A stretch of 64,000 bases of DNA from NCBI GenBank assembly GCA_022478985.1, contig JAKSZP010014958.1, positions 1-64,000 of the forward strand. The letters run 5' to 3'. The stretch is from Massospora cicadina. Taxonomy: Eukaryota > Entomophthoromycota > Entomophthoromycetes > Entomophthorales > Entomophthoraceae. This document shows, one piece after another, positions 12,391 through 24,200 of this stretch (position 1 is its first letter; each line of letters starts with the position of its first letter). Under the pieces are notes generated by a model. It ran no database searches. It was not told the DNA's origin and saw nothing but the letters and a program-made list of their open reading frames with translations. A program made the position numbers and the translations under genes.

Positions 12391-13538
12391 TTATAATTGA
12401 CAAGGTTTTTGTTCCTCTGCTATGAAGGGGGGAGGCGACTTGGGACCTGATTTTTCCTCTTTGTGAGCAATTTGGCCCAATCTTGTTGCTGAGTGATAAG
12501 AAAAAGGGCCATAGCGGCATAGAGCCAGATGCGCCACATACTTGTTGTAGCCAATTCCCAGTGAACTATAAGGAGGGGATGCACAAAACTATTAACCATT
12601 ATCTAATTGAGCCTGTAATTGAGTGGAAAACAAACACCCAGTAGAAGACAGATGACCAAAAAAACCAGTTAAGGTACTGATACGTTTCCAGGGTTGCAGT
12701 TGAACATGATAAACTTGGGTTTTCCACCACTCAATAAGGGGGGCAAATAAAACAACCAGCCTGAAGGCATCTGGTTGGAAACAATATGTATAAGGTGGCC
12801 AAGTAAGGCCTTTTTTTGAGAGAAATTCATCCAAACTATCTTGATGTAAAGTCTCAAAAGCTGCCTGAACACCAAGCTGAAATGAACATCCCGAGCATCA
12901 TAAAAATTTAGACCCAAGAATGAAGTGAAATTGGGACTACTCCTTAGTGGCGCAGACCAGGAACTGAGAACCTCTTCCACAAAGCTGTCAACTTGGACAA
13001 TATCTTAAAGTCATATGGCCATATCCTCATAAGAAAAAGACAAATGGGGTTATAAATCTGCTCATATTTGGCCCTCATTTGGTCAAAAAGTTGACCCTGA
13101 TGCGAATAATTGGAAGAGCCCAGTACTGCATTATATTCTCAATATATTGGAGAAATGTCTGAGGGCGTAATAAACTCTGCCAGAAGAACACCATCCCAAT
13201 ATATAAATTGCCTTGAAAAATTTGTAACTTGAGGGTCAAAGCTGTGGCTGAAGTGTCCAATGGAAGAATTATTGAAGAATTTGACTGAAGTTCATAACCC
13301 ACTAATCTGCAAATAGCTTAATGGCAGGGTTAGTCTCCTCTTCAATATCAGTTTTTGGCCTAGTAGATGTCATTGACGTTGGGATAGGAACAAGTTGTCC
13401 CAAATGTGATTCCTGGAGGAAGCCTACAATCATATAAATCCGCAGAGTCCAGTCTAATTGATTAAACTGATGATGTTGTTCAGGATTGAGAGATTTGATA
13501 AAACTTCAGTAGGCAGAAGAGGTACTGTTTAAAGACAT
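12391..13538 (-). pseudogene. Antisense reading region between pol and 3' LTR of element B, function unknown
   Basis: About 380 codons on the strand opposite to pol, with an ATG at 13538 and a terminal TAA at 12391-12393, interrupted by stops and frame changes. Translation is protein-like: it opens MSLNSTSSAY, continues with SLNPEQHHQFNQLDW, and later reads SPNFTSFLGLNFYDARD and VLFAPLIEWWKTQVY; the aromatic-rich C-terminal half is best preserved. I do not recognise the family. Antisense frames between pol and 3' LTR are known from some plant Ty3 lineages (Tat/Ogre relatives), but homology to those is not shown. It could also be a separate insertion, although I see no terminal repeats or target duplication around it. 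Confidence 0.45.
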
Positions 13539-13591
13539 TGAAGAGAAATTCAGGAAAACTCAGGGTTTATATTCCAGTCAAGTGGGAGAAA

Positions 13592-14653
13592 TATTAGATT
13601 TAATGGTTTCCTCAAAAATAAACCCTTCAAGAAAACCATCTTTGCTTATAGATTACTCCCATTGATGGAACCTTTGATCATTCCCAATTTATCTGCATAA
13701 TATTAAAATAGATTTACCTCAAAACCGCCTAGATTGCATCTAAACAACCTGTTTATTGTAGCTAATAGTAGCTATGATATATTATCATGGATGATTATGG
13801 TTATCCACTTGGCTGAATCAAGTGAATTTATGACACAAACCTAATTGCATTTTTTAATTTAATGCAAATATGATTAATGAATTTATTTTTTATGTATGTC
13901 AATCATTAAAACAACATGATAATACTTGCACATGAACGGCCCAAATAGGGAGTACCTAGTACTATTAAGAGGCCTGCTGATGTCCTAATTAGGGGTGCGT
14001 CATTATTTGAATTCCATATAATCATTTCCCCCATATATTATATTTTGTCAGCTGTATGATGAAACATAATAGGGCTGGTTGAGAGGTGGATATACACCAC
14101 TGAGGTGCTGATATTAAGCCTAAAAAACTTCTCATTAATATAGTAGTATTGCCTCAAATTGTGCTGAAACAATTGTAATTAAGTTAATTCAAGGGCAAAA
14201 TTAACTTGAAGGATTTTTAATAACCACTGCCATAATCCATAGCGGATGGGCATAGCTTCAATGAACTCATATAGTAGATGCGTTTGGCCATGAGATTCCC
14301 TAGAGGTATAGAATCCCGGCGTCTGGCCCTAAAATAAATTCATCATCTTTCCATATTATCATATTTTCATCTTATCATCTTACATTAATTTGATATTTGT
14401 AGTAAGAAGTGTAGACAAGCATTCAGTGGAGCTTGTCATTATTATCTGAGTCTGTAAGTTCCCAATTAGATAGACAAAATACCCAGAGGAGACCAAAAGT
14501 GTCATGTATCATTGTTTAGATTTTTTGAGCTACTAACAGTTAGGAAATATTGTATGACTGATAGCAAAATTGAAGATATATTGGCCAAAACTCTTTCTTA
14601 CCATCTTAACAGGATTATATATAATAAGCGAGTAAGTCCTCAAAAAACTCACA
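13592..14653 (+). repeat. 3' LTR of element B
   Basis: Direct-repeat partner of 3669-4736. It follows the purine tract GTGGGAGAAA immediately. Shared landmarks include the block ending CCCATTGATGG near 13670, AGGGGTGCGTCATTAT near 13990, GATGCGTTTGGCCATGAGAT near 14280 and AAGCGAGTAAGTCCT near 14627. Right after it the interrupted integrase of element A resumes. Confidence 0.8.
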
Positions 14654-15208
14654 AGGACATTGGTGAACATCCTCTGGAAGCTGGTAACTGATAGACCCTC
14701 TGGTTGGAGTTCCCTCCTATCTTCCTCCATCTTTGCTTACAATATCAGCTTTTGTTCCGCCACAGGGAAAAGTAAATTTCAACTAAAATATGGACAACAC
14801 CCAGCTCTTCTGGCATTGCTCTATTTGTGTGTAGAAGATAAAAGTAAAATGGATCTCATTGTTACTTGATGAATTCAGCTGACATGCTGATTAAGTTACA
14901 AATGAAAGTGTACTCTTTCTGCTTGGCCAAAACGATTAAGAACCAGGCTGCCAATCAGGTACGGCGTAGTGGGTTAGCTCAGTTCTGAGAAAACGAGATG
15001 GTTTTGTTCCATGACCAGGAACAGGTTTGAGCAGAAACACAAGTTGGTCAATATCTGGGTTGTTCCATTTGAGATAATTGAAAAAATGGGCTTTGATGCC
15101 TACACTATCAATGACCCAGTGAGTGGTCAAATCATTCATCACATGCAAAAAAGTTTCTCTAAGCGTATAAACAATAGGAGACTTATCATCCAGTCAAAGG
15201 GGGAGTAA
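14654..15208 (+). pseudogene. Integrase C-terminal part of element A pol, resumed after nested insertion
   Basis: Continuation of the integrase broken at 3668. An open frame at 14660-14869 reads VNILWKLVTDRPSGW, SSIFAYNIS and LKYGQHPALLALLYL, the standard block order after the catalytic Glu in Ty3 integrases. A second frame, 15011-15208, gives the small barrel-like tail (KLVNIWVVPFEIIEKMG, then INDPVSGQIIHHM) and ends with a stop at 15206-15208, inside the purine tract before the LTR. The two frames are joined through a frame change near 14870-15010. The same blocks occur in element B near 11760-12050. Confidence 0.8.
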
Positions 15209-15650
15209 TGTTGAAATTCTGATATGTCTGGACAATAATCCCTGAAGAGCTATGGCGGAATGGCAAGGGTCCGCCAACTAAAATGATTATTTTAAAAGTA
15301 ATTGAACGCCTTGAGATGAGGGGTTATGGGACATAATGGATTGTTATTGAATCGCTTATAGATAAGGCACTTAGGCGGTGTCAACATTTGAAAAATATCA
15401 ATTTAGATCGCTTAAACTAAGGCAATAAAGAATTTAAAAACCATTCTGAAACCAATAAGAGTATAGCTGATCAGAATAGTTTAAGCCAAGGGAAAGGTAT
15501 CATCTGAAGTCGCTGATATATAAGCAAGATGAGGCGATAGAAAGAGGAGGTTGTAAGTAGTTTTCTGATAGATGAACAGCAAAGAATCGTTGTATTTCTA
15601 AATAACTAAAAGTGACATTGTGACATTGTTCCATATTTTATTTTTTAGAA
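15196..15650 (+). repeat. Polypurine tract and 3' LTR of element A
   Basis: The purine tract AAAGGGGGAG directly follows the last pol codons. The LTR starts TGTTGAAATTC and runs to about 15640-15650. A TATA-like box (GATATATAAGCAAG, near 15516) lies about 300 bp in, with a purine-rich stretch GATGAGGCGATAGAAAGAGG after it, as expected for a U3/R transcription start. The far LTR end is uncertain because the 5' partner is outside the window. Confidence 0.6.
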
Positions 15651-15778
15651 CTAGTTGTGCCCAACCCAAAAGGGGAAGCCGCCATGTATATTTATTTGCA
15701 AATGGGCCAAACAAAGGGATTAATATAAATTAAAAAATTCCCAATATATCCCCTAGGTTATCAGCCTATGAAGCCATA

Positions 15779-16372
15779 TCAGAAAGCAAGGAAGCTTTCG
15801 GGGAAACTTTTGTCTGGTGCCCACTTTAGCTGGCGGACCATGGCGGACAACATAGGGGTAGGGGCATCAGCGACATGGGGCGTGAGGAGGTATAGCTGCG
15901 GGTTTCCTTTGTTTATGAGGCCAGTGGTATCCATCGCCTCAACGTATTGAGCAAATTGATGCTCAGCGAATGTGCTGAGAGCCAGCACACAAGTGAAAGA
16001 CTTAATGCGCTGGCGGGCTTGGGGATAATTGGGGTCAAAAAGAGAGGTTTTTGCCACGTCAATACAAGTACAGATCGCACCAAAAGCGAGCTCCTCAATC
16101 TCATATTTTGCATCTTCATCAAAATCATTGGGGAAATTGGGGACAGGAATACCCTCAACCAAGGGCTTCATTGCCCCATGGAGTTGCTGGCGTAGTAGGG
16201 TGTTTGCAGGAGCAGCAGTGGCTTCAACTGCCATTTTATTTAGATTTTTATAAACTAGAACACCATTTTTAGGGTGAAAATGGTTGGGGTGCAAGTTGGG
16301 AGTATCACCAAAGAATTTCTCTAAAGAAAAATCAGGCTTAACATTATAAGCCTGATCTGAATATTGCTTCAT
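15779..16372 (-). CDS. Intact 197-codon protein of unknown function
   Basis: The longest uninterrupted ATG-to-stop frame in the window, on the minus strand, with an in-frame TAA three codons before its ATG. I do not recognise the protein. It is soluble-looking, with no signal peptide or membrane segment. The N-terminal third is Asn/His/Pro rich; the middle is acidic (FPNDFDEDAKYEIEELAFGA); the C-terminal part holds AEHQFAQYVEAMDTT and DAPTPMLSAMV. A decayed relative at 30735-31171 shares AEHHVVEFVET and DAPTPWLSAFV with the same spacing. That relative follows a CCHC protein of LINE-ORF1 type, so this may belong to an ORF1-like or other element-borne protein. It sits among decayed elements, so its intactness suggests youth or selection. 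It could also be a captured host gene fragment. Confidence 0.6.
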   Translation of the reverse strand: MKQYSDQAYNVKPDFSLEKFFGDTPNLHPNHFHPKNGVLVYKNLNKMAVEATAAPANTLLRQQLHGAMKPLVEGIPVPNFPNDFDEDAKYEIEELAFGAICTCIDVAKTSLFDPNYPQARQRIKSFTCVLALSTFAEHQFAQYVEAMDTTGLINKGNPQLYLLTPHVADAPTPMLSAMVRQLKWAPDKSFPESFLAF

Positions 16373-16859
16373 ATTTTATTATATTTTCAAGTGTGATCAA
16401 AGGAATGACAATCCCCATATCATTTGTTATTGTTTGGTGGGTTTGACCTGTGCAACCCTTATGGTTTATCCCAGAGGTATCACCCGAAATTATAATAGAG
16501 ACCAAGCATAGATTATAAGCACCTAAATAATGTGACGTTCCCCAAAACATATCCGCTATCCCTTGAGGCTGTGATAATCCAGGTGTTTTTAAAAATTCAA
16601 AGGTTTGTCCAAAATTTGACTTATAAATGATTTCTACCAAGTGTGGGTCAAGTACAGCCAGGAATGGTTGACAGCAATCTACACACAGAGTTGAATAGAC
16701 CTGTTAAGTTTATGCTTTTGGTTTGAAAGGTGCGCCGGTTATCTTTTAGAATCACATTACTGACGCCCTGGAGATTCTCAGAATTCTCTGTGTAATAGCC
16801 TACGTGGATACATATTACTCCATTATTTAAACTGTTAAAAATGGTAAAAATTACTGATA
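16373..16859 (-). other. Spacer upstream of the intact ORF, with a short minus-strand open frame
   Basis: Upstream (minus-strand sense) of the 197-codon frame. A 98-codon frame at 16344-16640 reads IIYKSNFGQTFEFL and LGAYNLCLVSIIISGD; it is in a different phase from the 197-codon frame and overlaps its start. I recognise no family. From about 16700 the sequence passes into the plus-strand Ty3 remnant C. The 15651-15778 stretch on the other side likewise shows no gene. Confidence 0.35.
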
Positions 16860-18790
16860 ATTATGGCTGTAGCACTCCGCAAAGCTGGTCTAGTTGACAA
16901 GAAATCCAAATGATGTTCTAAAAATGAAGTTCATTCCTAATTAATTCTATACTAAAAGATGGTCATGCCATCGCGCCTTTCAAGTTAGATGACATCTGCC
17001 CTTGGCCCACTATGGTATGCAGAAGCAACTTCACAGCTTCTTGGGACTCTTCAATTTCTTAAGAATTTCTTAATAGCCTTTTAAAAGCTAGTAAAACCCT
17101 TTATCCTCTAATGGGCAAGAACGCGCCACTTAATTGGACCCTCAAGTACCAACATGATCTAAGGCAATACAAAAATATTTTAACACTGTACTTTTTTTAA
17201 AAACTGATGAAGCAAAATCCTTTATTGTGGCTTGTGACGCTTCTGGTATCGCGGTTTGTGCCTTCCTTTTGCAAGAACATAATGGGAGGAAAAACTGTAT
17301 GACTTAGTTTTTAAGAAGCTTTGCGTCGTGAAGAGCACATGGGCCATTTATTAAAAAAAGTTAGAATATGACTCATGGTTGGTGTTACAAAGGTGTACTC
17401 TTTAAACGATGAAAGCATACTATGATTTTGCGCATGAAGCATGTGTCACTTGATTATTATTAATAGACCAAAAGTCAGTGAACAGGCAATTTAAGATTAA
17501 ATGTGATCTCTTAAGATTTTTTAATTATATATTATCTTAAAGGGGTTGTCCTTATTTTACCACTTCCTAAGCCGTGATATCCTAATGGTACCTCGCTTTA
17601 TACATAATCTGAATTGGCATGGTGATTCTCTGAACAGGTCATGTCTCATCCACCTCCAGCTATTGCTGAGGTTGAATCCCGCCCAACGCCAAAATCCAAA
17701 ATCTCTCAGTTTCAAAGCCCTCATTATCCCCATTATTTCTTCTGAATAAATCCTAAGGTTGTTTTTTCTTACCCAGTCCTAGAAACTTATTTAGAAGAGG
17801 GTTCCCTTCATGATGCTGTTTTTGCATCCCAGCTTTCAGACCCTGAAGATCTAGACCTCTTACAAAGATTAATGCTGGTAAATTCCTTCAGGATGGGCAC
17901 CAATAAGGATAGAGTAATCATCTTTTACAGAAAGGTATATATCACTTCCTATCATGTGTTATCACTGCTTAAGGGAACATTTATAATCCCCCTACCATGG
18001 GTCACCCAGACGCTAAAAAGTTTAACTTGTTTAGATTTGGTTACAATTGAAATGGAAAAAGAGGTTCCTATTTGGATTAAACATGGCTTAATCTATTCTT
18101 GTCCATATCAGATAGGACTGGATAAGAACCTCATCCACCATCTTCTCAATCAGCAAAAACATTAACAAAGATTTTTTGGTAGATTCGTTGTGAATCTGCC
18201 AATATCCTGAGGGTATGACACAATTTTAGTGGTTGTAGAACACTCTAGAGTTACGCTTTCTTCATCCCTTTCCTGACATCAACTAAATTAAAGGACATGG
18301 CACAGTTATTTGAGGTGATGTACTTGCCTTCTCTGTTTTCTCAAGGATTAATCAGTGACAGAAACCTCATTCACCTCATGATTCTTAAAGGCTATATCTG
18401 ACATGCTAAAGCTTAAACTTCTCAAATCATTGTATTAAAAACTCAATTTAATGGCTAAACATAATGCACTAATCAATCTTTTGACCATTTTTTGCTATGC
18501 TATCACTTCACAGGAAACATGGACAGCTGTCCTTCCTTTGGTCTCATTATATAAAAATACTACCTTCACGAATCAACAGGGGTTCCACCCATGAATGCTA
18601 ACTTGGAATAGAACCCTGCCTTTACTATTGATCTTGATGCACATCAACATAAAGTAGCAGATAAAATTGTGAATAATATCTAGAAGGTTTAACAATACGT
18701 CCAGAACCAGTTGACTAAATTAACATATGACGCCAAGCATCTTAGACATAAAACGCATTACAATGTGTGAGGAAATTTATTTATTTGTTG
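16860..18790 (+). pseudogene. Ty3/Gypsy pol remnant C: end of RT, RNase H, integrase
   Basis: Plus strand, no LTRs recognised. An RT thumb/connection trace reads ALRKAGLVDKKSKC at 16868. RNase H appears as SFIVACDASGIAVCAFLLQEH near 17220. Integrase zinc-region traces lie near 17990 (TMGHPDAKKFNLF), followed by a core fragment near 18200 (LPIS, stop, GYDTILVVVEHS) matching the GYDxILVVVD block of fungal Ty3 integrases. After it come TNQQGFHPMNANLE near 18570 and a run ending at KHLRHKTHYNV near 18765. Stops are frequent. It belongs to a Ty3 lineage different from A/B. Its gag and protease are missing upstream. Confidence 0.7.
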
Positions 18791-20493
18791 AAGCCTTGAC
18801 TTGAGGCTTCTGACATATAACTTACTTTGGGAAATCTTAACTTACATTTACTTCTATAATTTTTATTTATTGATGACAGGTTGTTCCCAAGGCCCAAAAT
18901 TGTTATGAACAACAGGTTATTTCAGTATTGGTGAAATCCATGAATAATGTTAAATTCCTGACTGATGAACTCTGAATAAGTGGTATTGAAGTGATCCACT
19001 ATTCATTACTCCACTCTTATACTCCCTATCTCAACTATTATTCTTTGCCGGAAGGGGCATATCCCTATTTCAGTTTTACCTCACCTTATTTCTAGCTTCA
19101 CTTTATCTTATAGGTACCTAGAACTGCTGCTTACTTCCCTTTATTCCTTAGAATAATAAGGATAATACTTCCTAATCTGCTCTTAGTTCTAACAGTGCAT
19201 GTGCTGATCATTCCTTATAGCCCTTATTTTTTTCTTTATTTTACTAGTACTACTAAAAATTTAAATAAATTTACCTAATAAATAAACTTTTTTAAGCGCT
19301 AACTAAATTAATGCTCTTTTTGTAAAATTTCAGCATCTTAGGATCTTTGAACCTGTATAGATAAAAGCTTTTTACTCTCTCAATTGTTCACCTTCACAAG
19401 CTTCAAAGGACCTGCCTTAAGACCCCACAGATTTTAATAAGACTGGTGCTTTATTTAAGGACCTTTCTGAGCTGTAACTAGAGCTTATTACGCTCACTTT
19501 TAATGAGTTCCTCCAAAAATATCACAAATCTAAAAGCTCATCTTGAGGATAAAAAATCACTTATGAGTTATCCTTTTTTTAGTACTAGATGGTCCCAACC
19601 TGAGGGGGGATTCATCGATGTTATGAGTTATCCTTTTAAAAGCTTAAAATTATAAAGTTATAATCTAAACTATTATCATCTATCTATAGCACTCCTTGAT
19701 GATATGAAATTAATCTTTTTTGAGGAAACCTATGATATTCAATAGCCCGCCGCCTCAACTTGTTTCAGAAACAGATGTATCTAATAGGAGATTGCGCCAA
19801 GGCTGCTGCCTGAGACTTCAGCCATAATTGAATCCAGAAGTTTAAAAATGATCATGGCTAAAAGACATTTTTATATAGTCTGAACTGTTAATGAAAAGGC
19901 TGAAACTATTTTTCAGAGCTTTATTCAATCTAGAAATCACTTTTTGAGAATTTTCTTATAAGCAAAGAAACTAAAAATAAATTAGTTGATGTGGGCTTGC
20001 TGCAATTTAAAAATTGGACGCTTTAAGGCTGAGGACCAAGAAAATCTTAGGTTTTGGCGTCCAGGATAAAGCCTCTCATCAATCAGTAAATACTGAACTA
20101 AATGCTTCAACGCCCAATTTTTTTCCTCTGCTAAGGCTACCAAAAAACCATTATTTTCTCTGTTGGCTGAGCTAAGTGATCTTAAGACCAAATCGCCCTC
20201 TCTATTGTTTTAGTTATGTTAAACATTTTATTATTATTCATTGCTATTGATTAGGACTTCCAGCCAACTCTGGAAAAATAAAAATCCATGACAAACTTTG
20301 ATATAATTTTTTGAATTTCAAAAAGCCGCCACCTGTTTCCCCTGAAATTAAAAATAAAGCTGTGCTCATGTTCTTTTGCCTTCGCCTAACTACTTAATAA
20401 TTTCCCTTTTTTCTCTGTATAATATGATTTTTTTTATCCAAAGTTAACTGAATTAACTCCTTGTGCCTCTTTAAACAATGTGAATTTCACCTT
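18791..20493. other. AT-rich region, no gene recognised
   Basis: About 1.7 kb with only short open frames. A purine run, ACCTGAGGGGGGA near 19598, resembles a polypurine tract, and the decamer-rich block ATGAGTTATCCTTTT occurs twice (19563 and 19622). Both could mark the end of remnant C and its LTR, but I could not pair the sequence with another LTR. No RNA gene seen. Confidence 0.4.
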
Positions 20494-21222
20494 TGTTGGA
20501 TTCTAGGATTATATTGTGCTCCCTGGTGAGTTTTGAACCTAAATTCTAACAATATTGTGCAGGAGAAGTATAATTCTCTACTGTGTGATAAAGATATGTC
20601 AGGGGGATATTTGACCAAGTATAGTAAACTAAGAATAATAAGAAAAGCCTAAAGGTCCAATTTTTATATGAATTCTATTGGTCACTGCGGGGGTTAAGAA
20701 GCAAATCCTATCTGCATCTCAGTGCTTAGTAATAAATGTGTCAAGGCTCAAAGTTAAGATTAGGTTATGCATGTCCAAATAAGGGAATATGGTAATTTGA
20801 TATATTATGGCTCTTGCAACTCAACTAGCTTTGATGGAACAGCTGATGGAGGGTGATGGCAGGTAGGATTAATCCATGAGGTAAGGTTTTAATATATCTT
20901 ACCCAAGCTTTTTGTATGAAAATATTTGCACCTTGCGGGACCCCCGCCAAGACTATAAAAGGGGCCAGTCTCCACAGTGTTGATTGAACTAGATTTGTTG
21001 TAAGATGGGAAGGGACCTCCAAATAGCTCACTTAATTCTGCTAATGTTTCAGAGTAGCACTGCTACCCAAACTCGTGCTAATTTCCCAAGAAGTATTAAT
21101 AAAGGTATTACCCCAATTTGAGGGGAACCACTAAGAATTGGTCAGAGTTTTTTTGGCTGATTTATCCGTCATTTTCATCAAAAACGCTCTTCTCACGATA
21201 TCAGACTTGCAATTGTCTGACA
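20494..21222 (-). repeat. 3' LTR of element D
   Basis: Paired with 26658-27327. Shared landmarks are CTATAAAAGGGGCCAGTCTC (20954) against CTATAAAAAAGGCCAGTCTC, which contains a TATA-like box readable on either strand, CCCAAACTCGTG near 21067, and ACTTGCAATTGTCTGACA at the end. Short open frames in it (for example 20825-21031) appear in both LTR copies and are not taken as genes. Confidence 0.8.
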
Positions 21223-21239
21223 TTTCCCCTTCAAGAGTG

Positions 21240-24200
21240 TTAGGGGTAGATAAAGGTAAAAGAACTGGCCATGGACCTGGTTATGGTAACTCCAGAAGCA
21301 AGGGATTTGATGGAGTATTCATCCCATTTCTTATATGAGACTATAAACGGCCCCTCCCAGATAGACCCAAGCTTCTCACTCCTAGGAGTGATCCATTTGT
21401 GGTAATACAGTACCAAGTCTAATACCTGTAATAAAGGAAATGGGGCAAAGCTTTCATTAGCAGCTTGACCTTCTTTAGTGACAGTCTTTGCCAAGTTAGT
21501 CACAGCTGCAGACTGTAATTGGATGATGTGATGGGCAACTTTTTCATGGCTTGTTCAGGGTCAGTCCAGTCAGAGAAGATTTTTTTGGCTAATAATCCTG
21601 GTACCACAGGTTCTTGCCCATATAACACATGGAAAGGGGACACCTTGAGGATGCAATGGTAGCTAATCCAGTAGTCCATGATGGAACTGGGTAAGTAAAG
21701 ATCCCAGTGGAGAGAATCTGGATTTGGCTGTTTTGTGGAGTATCAAGGCCAAAGGGTTCCGTTAACTTTTTTTACATCACTAATTGTGGATGAGTTTTAG
21801 GGGGCCAAGAAGAGTTGTTTAGCTCCCATGGAAGTGGCAAGGAGCAATACCACTCTGGAGATAAAATATTCCCGTTGTCACATAAGACCTGAGGGCACTC
21901 AAGCCAGGTGAATATTTACTGATGTAAGAAGGTAGTCGTTGCTTTAGCATTCTGAACGGGGGGGGTAACAGCTTCAACCCAATTAATAAAATGATCAATT
22001 CCAATAAACATATCTATTGCCACATGTAGTCTGAGGAAAGAATTACCACGTCCAAACTTATCTTGTGTGAGAGGGTAGTTGGGGCGTCGTATGTTGATAC
22101 TGATATTATTCCTTAAAACTTAATTTTTTCTTATAGGTCAGGCAGGCATCAAAGACTTCAGTTATGGTTTCCATGATGCCCTCCCATTAGCATTGTTCTT
22201 TACCCACTCGTAGGTTTTGTGTACTCCGCCATGCCCCATGATAGTGTGATACTCCAAGATGAAAGGTACTCGTTCTGAAAGCTGGAGTTAAGGCAACCAA
22301 TTTACTCCTACTTTTCTATATAACTTCCCAATCTCCACCTTTGTGTTGTGTAAGTTCCGATCTAGCATCTTCTGTACGGGTTCATCTTCACAGCCCATGC
22401 GTAAAGAGTCATTAGGAGGTCATGCAACCTCTCTGCTTTGCAGTTTGTTAAGGTGAAGTACAGGCAGCCGCGTCAACTTGATAACATTCATATGGCGCTC
22501 CCAGCTTGATGATCAATGGCAAAGTGTAGTGATGGAGCTTATGAGCCCAGAAAGCCAATCGCACAGTAGGATCTTTCATATTTTGTAACCACTAGATATA
22601 GTGTGGTTGGTAACCACCAAAATGAAGTCCCATATGGAAAAGGGCGGTAGTATTTGACATCAAGCAGGAAAGCCAGAAAATACTTCTCAGTGATGTTATA
22701 TTTACGCTCAGCTTTTGAGAGCATCTTACTGAAATAAGACACAGAATGATCGAAAGGGAGGATACCCCAGTGGTAGAATAGGGACCTCTACTGCTACCTC
22801 CCCAAGTTTGATCCCAGTAGTGAACTTTGGGTAGGGGACGATTATAACTGTGTTGGAGTTGCACACCAATGCCCTAAACCAAGATAGCGAGAAGCAAAGG
22901 CGGTCCATGGAGTTCCTGGCCTATCATACGCCGCGCATGGAGGTTTTCTGGGTTTTATTGTCCTTTCCCATTTTCTTCACTTCCCCTCTTTGGTGCAGTA
23001 TCATCCTCAGGTCAGCCCACCTAGAATAAAATTTGAAAAGACACAGAATGATCGACCCCATTTCCATCCAACTGAGCCAAGATAGCTCCAAAAGTGTAAT
23101 CAGAGGTGTCTGTGAACAATATGAAAGGCTTGCTATAGTCAGGGTGATGGCGGATATTCCTTTTTTGTAGTAGCGCCTTCAGGGTCTCAAACGCGGCCTT
23201 TTGTTCAGCACCCCAATAGATCAGAGTGTTTTTAGCCAGAGACGTATGAGGGGCTAACAAGGTAGAAAACTTGGGTATGGATTGATGGCAATATCCTATC
23301 ATGCCAAGAATACCTGTATGTAGTGAAGGGTTTTGGCTCAGGCATTTTAAGAAATTGCTTCCACATTATCTTGAAGGGGCTGTATCCCATTTTGAGAGAT
23401 AGCGTGCTGAGGAAAGCTAACTTCCTTTGAAATAAAGTACATTTTGAGGGCTTCAGCTTGAGGTTGGTTGCCTGCAACCGCTGAAACACCACCTTTAGGT
23501 GCATGGGATGCTCGTTAAACGTCTTAGAGAAAACTGTGATGTCATTGAGTTAGACAATCACACAGCTGAGCTTGAGATCTTGGAGAATATGATCCATCGC
23601 CCACTGAAAAGTGGCAGGCGCAATGCATAGCCTCTGAAGTAGCTTAGTAGGTTGAAAAAGGCCCTCGCTACAGATAAGGGCGCACTTCTTCTGATCCTGG
23701 GGAGATAGGTTCATCTGCCAGTATACACTAGCCAAGTCCATGGCGGAGTAGAACTTAAACACATAAAGTCGTGTCAGAGCATCTTAATTTGGGGGAATGG
23801 GTACCTGTCCTTCTTGGTGAGTTTATTCGTTTATGTTAGCCCATAACTACCAGATGACCTCCATCTTTCTTATTTATAAGTAGAATAGGGGACGACCAAG
23901 GGCTTTGTGAAGGCACCAGCAACCCAGCGGCCAACAATCGTTTGAGCTCCATCCGAATTTGTAGCTCCTTGACTATTTATTTTTGGTAGGGTTTGGAGTT
24001 GATAGGCGAGCATCACCAATGTCAATGGTATGGTTCCAACCCTTCATTTGCCCATAGTCAGTGTCAGGTTAAAGAAAATGTTACTTTAGGCCTCGATCAG
24101 GGTGTTGACTTTTTCTAGTTCAGCTGGGGTTAGTTCATTGGATATATGAACGTAAGGTAGGGTACATAAAGACTGATTGGCGGGTAAGCCCATATCCACC

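Larger units (their letters stand above)
3669..14653 (+). mobile_element. Ty3/Gypsy element B, complete with two LTRs, nested in element A
   Basis: Two direct repeats of about 1.06 kb (3669-4736 and 13592-14653) bracket an internal region with gag, protease, RT, RNase H and integrase in Ty3 order on the plus strand. The 5' LTR begins TGTTAGATTT and the 3' copy TATTAGATTT. A purine tract (GTGGGAGAAA) lies directly before the 3' LTR. The insertion splits element A's integrase. A clean target duplication is not readable: GGTAC precedes the element and AGGAC follows the best 3' boundary. The internal region carries a solo LTR inside gag and an antisense reading region after pol. Confidence 0.85.
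1..15650 (+). mobile_element. Ty3/Gypsy element A, outer host element, 5' part outside window
   Basis: Plus-strand Ty3/Gypsy LTR retrotransposon entering the window in gag and ending in an LTR near 15.65 kb. Order seen: degenerate CCHC knuckle, protease remnant, RT, RNase H, integrase, integrase C-terminal part, purine tract, LTR. The integrase is cut after a Val-Asn-Gly-Thr motif at 3668. It resumes at 14654 with the segment expected next, the hydrophobic block reading IFAYNIS, then a YGQHPALL-type block. The intervening 11 kb is element B. The 5' LTR lies outside the window. The element is heavily mutated with many stops and frame changes, so it is not functional. Confidence 0.85.

Noticed and set aside
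3664..14658. Target duplication of element B (GGTAC against AGGAC)
   Set aside because: Two mismatches and an uncertain 3' boundary; not reliable enough to claim.
19598..19612. Polypurine tract ACCTGAGGGGGGA as the end of remnant C
   Set aside because: No LTR could be paired with the following sequence, so it stays a suggestion only.
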